Shown: in pieces, positions 12,799 to 22,200 of the stretch
How positions within the stretch are numbered: position 1 is the first letter of the stretch
How the letters are laid out: each line of letters opens with the position of its first letter
Source of the DNA: Tausonia pullulans
Lineage: Eukaryota > Basidiomycota > Tremellomycetes > Cystofilobasidiales > Mrakiaceae
Assembly (NCBI GenBank): GCA_951802195.1
Contig: OX637638.1
Location: forward strand, 62,001 to 126,000
Direction of reading: 5' to 3'
DNA length: 64,000 bases
Made by a program: the position numbers and the translations under genes
The notes under the pieces: model-generated
Seen by the model: only the letters and a program-made list of their open reading frames with translations
What the model was told of the DNA's origin: nothing
Database searches by the model: none

Positions 12799-14870
12799 AT
12801 GATTAGGTGGATGTTCGTTCGTGGCCAGCGAGTGTGGACTACACTCGGTAGGTTTCCTTGCCTTATGTGCGCCCGCCTACTCTTCGCGCGCGTCACGGGC
12901 TGACTTGCTGCGTCTTTTCGCCTCGTTCGTCTCAGTTTCTCGGCCCATCACTCCTCAACTCCGGTCGGTGCTATTGATCCCCCTTTGTCGATGTCTTGAC
13001 CTCGCACTGAGCGAGCTGTACGTATCCTCAGGCCGCTCCCTTCTCTCCACACCTCGGCTACTCTCCGAAGAGCGTTGCACCTCGCCTCGCAATCAGCGAG
13101 CATTCGTACTGCCTCCCCAGCCCGGGACATCTCACGGAGTAGCACGCGTCTCTATTCAAGCGCTGTCGACCCGCCTACACCACCACCACCGACTTCCGTC
13201 GAGAATGTGTCGGAGCGGACAGAGCCGGCCTCCCGCACCTCTACTCCGACAAGACGACTCTCTGACTACCGACCTCAGGGGGGGACCAAGAGTGCTACTA
13301 AAGGTGCAGCGGCTGGATTCGTTTCCCTTCCGGCTCCTGGGGCGAGTGTCGCCGACCACGTTCGCGCCAATAGGGCCGGAATTCTCAAGACCAAGAGCAC
13401 CGCCTTCTTCTCGCAGCTTTACGACGTCTACGGCCGGTCCAGAGACCGAGGGGAGACGGATCGGGAGGAGGTCTGGGCCGAGTGTCGCACCTGGGTGAAG
13501 ACACGAGGCATTGAGGCGAAACCGGCCTTAGCCTTGTTCATCCTGCGCATCGCCGATAGTCAGCCGGAGCTGTCGCTGGAGGATGTTCAGCTTACGACGG
13601 GTCTCTATCATCGTTGCTACCCACCTTCGCTCGGGGACTATATCAGTAAAGACCGAACCGCCGCTCTTGTTCGCTGCCTCGGCGCTCTCTCGCGATACAC
13701 CCCTGGGGCGCCCCTTGTCGCCAGCCCCGATTCGTCCAGGATCCAGGCACCCACCACAACCGCGGCTCCTCGGGAATTCTTCAAGCTTCTTGAGCCCTGC
13801 CTTGACGAGCTCGCCACTCCGGGCCGACTCTCCCTCGAGCCCACACAAGTTAGCCGGATTATGCTCCCGCTTATGAACCTCACGGAAAGCATCCCGTTCG
13901 TAGAGCGGATTTACTCGTCCTTCGCCATCGCCACGCCGTCCTCCTTCCAGAGTCGCCGACGGAAGAACCTCACCATCGACATTGTCCAGCGACTCCAGAA
14001 GCTCGCGGATGACCAGGCCGTTGCTCTTGATCCGGATCTCATCACCCGCCTCGTTGATGACATCCACCCTGTCGCCGAGGACTGGACGATCAACAACGTC
14101 ATCAACTCACTCTGTCTTCAATGGGCCCGATTCATCAACACCTCCATGGACCGCCCCAAGGCTCAGGCGGAGATCCTGGAGAAGGCACTCCAGGTCCATT
14201 CATGGATCCGCGCGTACCCGCACCAGTCGACACTCAACGTCCGGCCAATGGCCTCGCTTCTTAACGCCTACAACCTCGCTGGAGCCCATGATAAGGTCAA
14301 GGAGCTCTGGGAGGAGATGCGTACTAGCGTTGGCTACAACCCGCGGGCCTGCAGCATCGTACGTCACACGCTTGATTTCGCTCTCTCTCCCACTTCATTC
14401 CATCGCCCTCAACGGCTGATCTCCTTGTGCAGATGTTCGATTCGTGCGGTTTCGCCAAAGATCCAGACTTCGCCCGGCGCGAGTTTGCGACGCTCCGGGC
14501 CTCGCACCCAGAGCTTCTCAATCTCAATGCTTGGTCGGCCTACCAAGAGTGCCTTGCCCGATGCGATCTCTGGACCGAGGCGCTTGACTCGCTCTGCATC
14601 GACCAGCGAGCGGCGACGCTCGACCAGACGGTCGGCCGACCGACACCCGAGAGCCTCTCGCTCGTCCTCAACAAGCTCAAGGCGGACGCCATCATCGCGA
14701 TGAGCAACGGCAAGCCGATCCCAAACGGTCTCAAGAGCGGGCCGAGAAGGATCCAGGAGGCGTATCCGCAATGGTGGGAGCGGGTCAAGGCGCTCCACAT
14801 CCGGTTCGACCAAGAGGGAATTCTCCCTGAGAGTGCGAAGGATCTCAAGGGGTATGCCCATGAGGATTGA
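12799..14870 (+). CDS. PPR-like mitochondrial protein
   Basis: Predicted 613-residue helical-repeat protein of mitochondria. Four exons fit: 12799-12847, 12936-12963 (28 nt), 13032-14358 and 14433-14870; they sum to 1842 nt, exactly 614 codons. The assembled N-terminus MIRWMFVRGQRVWTTL, followed by an Arg/Ser/Ala-rich stretch without acidic residues, looks like a matrix-targeting presequence. The C-terminal half has pentatricopeptide-type helical pairs, for example SLLNAYNLAGAHDKVKELWE and LNAWSAYQECLARCDLWTEA. PPR proteins bind organellar RNA, so a role in mitochondrial RNA processing or translation is likely, but I cannot name the orthologue. The large exon has no upstream ATG in frame, which is why the two small 5' exons were inferred; they are the least certain part. 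Confidence 0.7.
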
Positions 14871-15184
14871 GGATGTGCATCGCGTTGGAGTACACTGCGT
14901 GCCTGCTATTTGAGAAGAGAGCGAGCCATCGTTAGCTTCGAAGGAAGAAAAGGCCACCTTATGACCTGGTGACTCGTGCTTCAAAGTAACAAGAAGAGAG
15001 AGAGAGAGAGCGGCACACGGCATCGACGGAGATGAGCTAAGACAGACAGGTACGGCTGGGCCGTTTCGACTCGGACGATAGCAGGCGCGAGCAAGGAGCA
15101 GCGCGCTGTCTTCTCTCGCGCTCGCTCTCTCCTCAACAACCACCACCTCTCTCCCGCACGACCTTCCGTCTCCTCCGCCGCACG
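14871..15184. other. Short intergenic spacer
   Basis: 3' flank of the PPR-like gene and promoter of the next gene, with an (AG)n run near 14995-15012 and a CT-rich tract just before the start at 15185. No gene seen. Confidence 0.5.
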
Positions 15185-16978
15185 ATGGCCTCCCTGCGAG
15201 CGTGCTCTTTCACCGTCAAAGCGCTTGCCCGCTCCTCGGCTGCCCGGACTCACGCTCTTGCGAGCGTCGCGGCCGCGTCACCCTCAACCTCTTCCTCCCG
15301 CGCCTTCACCTCGACTTCCGCGCGTGCCGCGCCGCCCCAGGATGATCAGAGCCTGCTCGGATCCATCAAGCAGGCTGCCGAGGGAATCAAGGAGACTGTT
15401 TCGGACGCCGTCAACACCGTTCAGGACACGCTCGTTCGTCCAGGCCCGCTTTTCCGGACGGCCTAACCCCCCCCCCCCTCCTGGGCCGATTCTGGCTGGC
15501 TCCTGCCTGGTTGCTCGTCCTGCGTTACCAGCTCGCTGACCCTTGCTCGCTCACTTGCTTGCCATTCGTTCTCTTTCGAATCGACGCTTGCTCTGTATGC
15601 ACTTGAACCGCTTTGCCAGGAGGGCTCCTCGTCGTCCGGCCCGACCGCGTCCTCGTCGTCCTCGTCCGCGTCGCCGTTCCCCAGCCTGTCGAAGGACCCG
15701 TCCATCGAGGAACTTGACCGCCTCATCAGCGCTCTCCGGAGCAAGACCGACCTCGACAAGAAGGTCAGTCCTCATTCGCCCTTCCGAAGCGATTCGACAT
15801 GTCTCCCTCTCGCTCACTGACCTTCGCGCGTGAACCGCTCCGTCCGGCCTGTCTTCTCCTCGACCCATTCTTGTTCTTCCCGTTCGCATGCTCCGCCTCA
15901 GGTCATCACCATCACCGTCCCGAGCAAGGAGGATTCCAGGGCCCCCAAGGTTGAAGGATCGGAAGAGCCGCTCCCTGCGCCGACGCGCGAGACCTTCGTG
16001 CGTGCCCTCGCTGTCTCTCGGACGAGCTGCGTTCCGACGATGATGGATGCGACGCGTTCGACTTGCCCGGCTGACTTGCCTACGTCCTTGGCGATTCCAG
16101 TACCTCGACGTCCATTCTCAGAAGCTCCTCGCCGGCCTGAAACGGTCTCTCAAGGAGTCCCCGATCCTCCCCGCCTCCCTCGTCCGCGACCCGTCCTTGC
16201 CTCCCTTCAACCCCTACGTTCGTGGCACTCTCGCCTTCCTTCTGCCCTTGAGGTAGCCGACCAGTGCGCTCATCCTCCCTCCCACAGCTTAACCCTGAGA
16301 CGGGAGAGATCACCGAGACCCTTCAGCCTCTTGTGCGTGACGTTGTCGTGGCCGACATCTACTGTCTTCTTCTCGTTCCCTCCTCCAGCTGACTATCCGC
16401 GTCCCTTGTCGTTCTCCTTACAGCACCTCCCCAAGAAGCAGGCGAACCACATGGACACCCTCCGCCGGACGGACTACAGGACGTTCAAGGCGCTCTACGC
16501 CAAGCTCCTCGAGGTCCAGACCAATCCGGCCGCGTACCCCCAGGCGGAGGTCGTCGACCCGAACGCTGGGTTCCCTCAGCTGCCGCACGTCGCGGCCCTC
16601 AAGGCGGCTCACCAGGCTCGGCTCGAGGCCACGAGGGAGAAGGCTGGCGAGAACGACGTCGTGCTGGTCGAGACGGAGCGGGTTGTCCCTCGGTCGAAGC
16701 ACATTCTCAAGCTCGAGCGGAAGGAGCTTGCCGAGGAGCTCGGCCTCGACACCTCGGCAGAGGGCTGGGAGTTCTCCCACGAGCTTGGAGTGCTTGCCAA
16801 GCCGCCGATCAAGAACCAGCCGAAGAGGACTGTCAATCTCGAAACAAGGCCGACGCCCCCGCTCGTGCGGATCAAGGGCGTCCAGAGGGAGAAGATCCAG
16901 AACCGAGGCGTCCCGTGGAAGACGGGCGAGGAGCGGAAGCATGAGAAGATTCAGAAGCTGCTCCAGGGCAGGGCTTGA
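15185..16978 (+). CDS. Probable mitochondrial protein, unrecognised family
   Basis: Predicted 401-residue protein. Exons: 15185-15433, 15620-15763, 15902-15997, 16101-16217, 16288-16332 and 16424-16978, total 1206 nt (402 codons). The N-terminus MASLRACSFTVKALARSSAA is basic, Ser/Ala-rich and lacks acidic residues, typical of a matrix-targeting presequence. A Ser-rich linker follows, then a conserved-looking segment around HLPKKQANHMDTLRRTDYRT, and a basic C-terminus ending LLQGRA. The composition would suit a mitochondrial ribosomal or ribosome-assembly protein, but I recognise no diagnostic motif. All five introns fall in phase 0. Existence of the gene is well supported; function is unknown. 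Confidence 0.75.
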
Positions 16979-17962
16979 TGGACATGACTCAAAGAGGCAG
17001 CCTCGTGGTCGTGGTTCAGGGCGAGCGTGTGAGCCCAGAGAGAAGGAAAGACAGGCGACACACACACACACACACACTCCATGAAAAGCTTCGAACGAAC
17101 GACGGAGAGGTCAGCGTCGCTTCGACAAGTCACCTCTCTGAGCCCCTGTGGCGATGGCTGGGCCGGTCCCCTGCGTCAGTATCCATCGCGCGCGCGCGGT
17201 GCCGATGACGAGAGCGGCGCTGGGCGGCATGCGACGGCTGTCGCCCACGACGCTCCCTTCCGATGGTAAACCTCTTCCCTCCGACTCTGCATGACCTGAT
17301 GAGATGCCACGGCGCGACCCGGGGAGAGAGAACGGGAGAGAAGGCAAGAAGGCTAGGAGAAGGCCCGGCCGGGGCCATAGCGAAAAGAGGCCTCCCAAGG
17401 CGGCTGGACGCTCACCCGCCAAAAAACCCTCTAACCATCATCCCCGAGCTCCCGCCCATCGTGAGTCCCAGCCGGGACCTTTCGGCGGCCCACACAGCAA
17501 CAGAGCGTCCTCCCAGGATGTCCCCCTGGGCAGGCATGAGACGACGAGGGGAGTCGAGCGAAGCCTGCCAGCGATCTCGCCTCGTCGCTACCAGCGGGCC
17601 AGCCAGCCTCTCCCGTCGCTTCTCGCGCGGCATGCGATGGGACCCAGGCGCGTCAGCCGTCCTCCTCTCCCTCGCTCGCTCGCCTCTGCCGCCGGCGTCC
17701 CCGTCGGGCACGGCGAGAGAGCAGCACACTCGCCCTCTTGAGGAGGGGGTGCATCCTGGAGCACGCGACGGCCCCGGGGCTCGTTGCATCTGCGGACACG
17801 CGCCTTGCTCTGGCCTCGCCAGCCAGGCTTTCTATGCATGCACGCCTCGTCCCCTCTCGTCGTCGTTTGCTGATCGCTTGCTGTTCCCCTGCTGCCGTCA
17901 GCCCGCTCGCCCCCCTCTTCCCCTCTTTTCCGCTCCCTCCCTCTCACCCCGCTTTCATCAAC
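16979..17962. promoter_or_regulatory. Intergenic region upstream of EGD1
   Basis: Almost 1 kb. It carries an (AC)10 microsatellite at 17058-17077 and GC-rich sequence that stays open in several frames but has no recognisable protein. The last 100 nt are pyrimidine-rich, as in front of highly expressed fungal genes, and could be 5' UTR or a promoter CT-block. Confidence 0.5.
17058..17077. repeat. (AC)10 microsatellite
   Basis: Perfect dinucleotide run directly visible, in the spacer downstream of the 401-residue protein gene. Confidence 0.95.
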
Positions 17963-19165
17963 ATGGACAAGGAGAAGCTCGCTCGCCTCCAGGCTCAGTC
18001 GGCCCGCCTCGGTCAGCAGTGCTCTCTCTTTGCCCTCGCTCTCTCGTCGGCCAGCCGCCTGACCATCGGTGCCCTCTTCTTTCCCCCTCCGCTTTGCCAC
18101 TTGCCGTTGCTCGCTGTCCCGTTGCGTCCGTCATGCAGGTGGCAAGGGAACCCCCCGCCGCAAGGTCGTTAAGAAGTCCGTCGCCTCCCTCCAGGCCGAC
18201 GACAAGAAGCTCCAGCTTGCGCTCAAGAAGCTCAACGTCGCCCCGATCAACGGCGTCGAGGAGGTCAACATGTTCCAGCAGGACGGCAACGTCCTCCACT
18301 TCTCGGCCCCCAAGGGTACATACGCGTTCCTCTCGTCGTCGTCCCCGACCGCATCGCGCGCGCCTCTCTTGTCTTCTGCCTTGCCCTCTCAACCCGGCCC
18401 CCTCGACGTCCCCTCTTTTTCCTGCTGCTCCCGCGGCTGTCTCCGCCCAGTTGGACGCTCGAGGACCGCTGTGGAGCACTAGAGCCGGGCCCGGACGCTG
18501 GACCTCTGCCCCGACCCTTCGAGCGCCTTGCCGTTTAAAGACCCGGCAGGCAATAGCAAAGGAGGGGGGGGGGTTGTCCGCCGCGCGCGAGAGAGCTCTC
18601 CCCTGCCATGTGCACGCGAACCCCCGGGCATCGCTGTTACCGGCTTCCTCCATTGCTCTACCATGCTATCTCCTCTTGGACGAAGGAACCTCGATACTAA
18701 TGCCGCTCGTCTCACTCTTCCTCCCCCCCCCTCCCCTCCTTGCAGTTCACGCCGCCCTCCCCTCCAACACCCTCGCCATCTACGGCCCGGGCCAGGTTAA
18801 GGAGCTCACCGAGCTTGTCCCCGGAATCCTCAACCAGCTCGGCCCGGACTCGCTTGCGTCCCTGCGCAAGCTCGCCGAGTCCTACCAGGCTCTCTCGGGC
18901 CAGCAGCAGCGCGCCGCCGGTGGTGGTGAGTCGGGCTCTGTGCTCGCATATGCAAGCGCTCATCCACTGACTCCGTCGCTTCCCGCACCAGCCGCTGTGG
19001 CCGAGGACGACGACGAGGTCCCGGACCTTGTCGAGAGCTTCGAGGTCGAGGAGGGCAAGGAGGGAGAGGCCAACAAGCTCGACGAGCTCAGTGAGTTGCC
19101 GTCGACCTCCCCCTCGATGCCTGCCGTGGCTCAGACTGACGACGACGGCCGCCTCACCAGACTAA
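17963..19165 (+). CDS. EGD1: Nascent polypeptide-associated complex beta subunit (BTF3 family)
   Basis: Beta subunit of the NAC chaperone that contacts nascent chains at the ribosome exit. Exons: 17963-18011, 18139-18315, 18746-18925, 18992-19090 and 19161-19165, total 510 nt (169 residues, normal for the family). Visible motifs are the basic ribosome-binding region [12 protein letters not shown] near residue 20, then the NAC-domain stretches [13 protein letters not shown] and [20 protein letters not shown]. The acidic tail reads [13 protein letters not shown]. The last coding exon is only 5 nt (AC plus the stop TAA), which makes the protein end in Asn. Reading through the donor at 19091 instead would add about 40 unrelated residues, so the spliced form is preferred. 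Intron 2 is long (430 nt). Confidence 0.93.
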
Positions 19166-19538
19166 GCTCCTCCTGCACTGAAAAATCGGGATCGCGTGAC
19201 GGGAGATGGTGAAATGGACGGGGGAGTAACGATGGGTTAGGAGGTGCAGGAGGCAGGGCTGGAACACAGAGAGAAAACGGGTCGACTATCGCCTTGCCTC
19301 TCTTCCTCCCTGGCCTCTTTTCTCTCTTTTCGCGTGCTTCTCTTCTTATGTACTCGTTCTTGCTCGCTGTGTAGTGCTGGCCGTGGGGAGCGTGCGAGAG
19401 AGAGAGAGAGACGGGAGAGATGCGCATCGACCCGCAAGAAGAGACGGGGCAAGCGGAGAGACGGGAGAGTCGAGGCGAAGGAGAAGGACCCGCCGCCTCG
19501 CCCTCGACGACCACCATACCTCCGACGACGACGCCTGT
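19166..19538. other. Spacer between EGD1 and bL27m gene
   Basis: 3' flank of EGD1 and promoter of the next gene. It has an AG-rich run near 19395-19411 and no recognisable gene. Confidence 0.5.
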
Positions 19539-20458
19539 ATGCTCTCGCTTCTCGCCTCAACCGCCTTCCGGCCGGTCTCGCTCCTCTCCTCGCTCGCCTC
19601 CTCCTCCGCCAGGGCCGCCTTCTCCACGTCGCCCATCCTCGAGGCCACCAAGAAGGGGGGAGGATCCTCCAAGAACAACCGTGGCACCGCCGGAAAGCGT
19701 CTGGGTGTCAAGAAGTTCGGAGGTCGGTCCTCTCGTCCTTTCTCCCTCCTCTCTCCCCTCCCCCAACTCAGCCCTTCCTACGTCCTTCCCAGGCGAGCTC
19801 GTCCAGCCGGGAGACGTCATCATCAGACAGCGCGGCTCCAAGATCCACCCGGGCCAGCACGTGAGTCGCCCTGGGCTCTCCTTCTCTGTCAGGGACGCGC
19901 GCGCGTTCGAGCGCGTCGTCCGAGCAGCAGCGAGGCGCTTGCCCGACCCTTCGAAGCCGCCCTGTCCCGCCGCTGGCTGTGTTGGCCACCTCGCTGACAG
20001 GAGAATCCCTCTCCCATCCTCTCCCACCCGTCGTCCGCCCCCAGGTCCAGATGGGCCGCGACCACACCCTGACGGCGCTGACCCCCGGCTACCTCTGCTT
20101 CTACCGCCTCCCGCACGACCGGAAGCGGGCGACCCTCTCGCCCAACATCCCGAACTGCTACCCGTGGCAGGCGAAGCAGAAGCAGCCGATCCCGGAGACG
20201 CGGAACCCGAAGCACACGCGCCGCTACGTCGGCGTCGTCTTCCGGCGGGATGAGAAGCTGCCGCGAGACGAGGCCGCCCAGGGGAGGGACAGGCGGTTCT
20301 TCGGCGTCGTTGAGACGCCGGAGGACAGGACGGCGTACGAGTGGGATGCCAAGGCGAAGGGTGAGGAGGGTCGCTGGGTCGACAGGGCCGCCAACGTGAC
20401 GGGCCGGGGGGAGGCTCTCGAGGCGTCCTCGTCGTCGGCACCTTCGCCCAGTCCGTAA
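19539..20458 (+). CDS. MRP7: Mitochondrial large-subunit ribosomal protein bL27m
   Basis: Mitoribosome protein near the peptidyl-transferase centre. Exons 19539-19722, 19793-19860 and 20045-20458 sum to 666 nt (221 residues). After a presequence starting MLSLLASTAF, the L27 core is clear: SSKNNRGTAGKRLGVKKFGG, then VQPGDVIIRQRGSKIHPG, then MGRDHTLTALTPGYLCFYR. The C-terminal extension of more than 100 residues is much longer than in bacterial L27, as is usual for fungal mitochondrial members. The start at 19539 was chosen because it begins the presequence with no other ATG in frame between it and the core. Confidence 0.93.
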
Positions 20459-20830
20459 AGCATATTGACATTGTAATCTTGTGTGAAGGAAGATATCCGT
20501 CAGGGGAGACACGCGCTCCTGCCGCTTGAGACATGCACACACACTCTCTCTCTCTATCTCTCTCTCTATATTGCTCAAAGGGTACACAAGCGTCGCGTCA
20601 AATAGAGGAAGGCTCAGTCCTCTGTTGGTCTGTTGGTCTGTCGGTCCAGCGTGTCAAGTCTCCTTGACCTGCCATCACCACCGCGTTGAACGCAAAGAGC
20701 GATCCTGAGACCACTCAAGAAGAAGGCCGGTCGAGGCAAGGCAGAGTCGCGTCGCTGTCTTCTTCGCTGAGCTCCGGGCCCAAGGTCTTTCTTCTCAAGA
20801 AGAAGCGGGCTCTGGAGAGAGAAAGCTTCA
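20459..20830. other. Convergent 3' spacer
   Basis: Region between the bL27m stop and the PDCD5 stop. It contains a CT/AC microsatellite-like tract (about 20533-20570). No gene seen. Confidence 0.5.
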
Positions 20831-21792
20831 TTACAGATCAAAGTCGTCATCGTCGCTGTCGCTGTAAAGATGGCAAAAGACACCAGAGTAAGAGTCAGGC
20901 ACAGAAGAGTGGTGGACCCAAGAAAAGCCGAGTGGGGACGGTGCGTCTGAGGCTACTACTCACTCCCTGGCCTTGCGAGCGAACTGTTCAAGGAGCGGAG
21001 CACTGTCAGCGGAGGCAAGCTCGGCTTCGAGGCATGCCCGAAGGAGAGGTGACTCACAGTGATCTTGCCTGTCGCACCACCCACCGCCTTGTCGGCCATG
21101 CCCTGCGCCTGTGAAAGAGCACACACAGGGAGACGCGTTTGGGCAGGGGACACAATCGATCAGCCACTCCGGGTCCCAACGCTCTCCCGGGGACGAGGGG
21201 ACGCCCTTACCTGCTCAAGAAGTCCGACGAGCTGGTCATCGCTGACCTTGCCCCGAAGCTGGCCCTGCTGAGCCATCCGAAGGAGAATGCTCTGGACCTG
21301 ACGGGACAGCTGGGGCCTCGTCAGGTTGATGCGTGAGACTAGGCAGGCGGAACAAGGCGTGTGACAGAGCGAACGGCCGAGTCAGTGTGAGACCTCCGCG
21401 TGCGAGCAAGGAGGGTCAAGCGAGGACGGAAGCGACAGGACTTACGACGCTCCCGAGCCGCCGGCTCCAGCACGGACGACATGATCACGCGAAGCTGCTC
21501 CTCCTCGGCCCGCCTCTCAGCCTCAATCTGCTCCTGGGACTTCTTCTCGCCTCCGGGTCCTCCTCCGCCGGGGCCTTCTCCCATGCCGGAGGGAAGTCCG
21601 CCGCGGGAGGGCCCGCCTCCTCCGCCGCCTTGGGCCTGGAGCTGGGCGAGTCGTCGGGCGCGGATCTGGGCTGTTGGCATTCGCAACGGACGCGCAAGAG
21701 TGGAGGGCGCGGGTGTCAGTCGGTGAGGGTGATTCGAAGAGGAGCTGAGCGTGCCGAGGAAGATGCTGACAAATGTCGTCGTCTTCGTCCAT
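20831..21792 (-). CDS. PDCD5-family protein (TFAR19)
   Basis: Small conserved protein; in other eukaryotes PDCD5 binds the prefoldin/TRiC tubulin-folding system and has been linked to apoptosis. Six exons fit: 21771-21792, 21446-21670, 21211-21338, 21058-21108, 20964-20983 and 20831-20861, total 477 nt (158 residues). The N-terminus becomes MDEDDDISQIRARRLAQLQA, close to the family start; a Gly-rich insert follows. The core reads SQEQIEAERRAEEEQLRVIM, LTRPQLSRQVQSILLRMAQQ and QLRGKVSDDQLVGLLEQ. The tail is ITFARKARED followed by DSDDDDFDL, matching the acidic family C-terminus. Exons 1 and 5 are only 22 and 20 nt. A start at 21680 is possible but lacks the acidic N-terminus. The gene diverges from the RING gene at 22201. 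Confidence 0.9.
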
Positions 21793-22200
21793 GGCTGGTT
21801 GCGTGATGTGTGTGTGATGGTCGTCGTTTGAGGAGAGGAGACGGGCTCCCTCCTCGCGTGCGTCGTCGTGTCGCCCCAACCCCCTTCGACTGGGTCCTTC
21901 GCTCTCAACAACCACCCACTTGCTCACGCCAGGTCCGTTCTTCGAGCCCAGCGCAGGTACGCCGCTTCCATCGCCAGCTAGGGTCACCTGGGCCGCCGTT
22001 GTCCCGAGAGGAAGAACAACCTGTGTGGCGTGAGGGTCGCCTCCACCGCGTCCACACGCGTCTCTTTAGCTCGTGACACGTCAACTCGTTGTCTCCACCG
22101 ACGGCGTTCATGCCTTCCACTGTCCGCCCAGACCGGCCGACGGCAGAACTTGACTCAGTTGTTCATCTCTCTTATTCCCAGGTTCAACCCCTCTCACCGC
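21793..22200. promoter_or_regulatory. Divergent promoter, PDCD5 / Topors-like gene
   Basis: About 400 bp between two divergent starts, so it should hold both promoters. The stretch before 22201 is open in the frame of the RING gene but has no earlier convincing start; a 5' UTR intron is possible. Confidence 0.5.

Noticed and set aside
17263-19212. Open frame of about 649 codons on the plus strand
   Set aside because: It runs through the promoter, introns and exons of EGD1 in mixed frames and has low-complexity Pro/Ser/Arg composition; high GC content leaves few stops.
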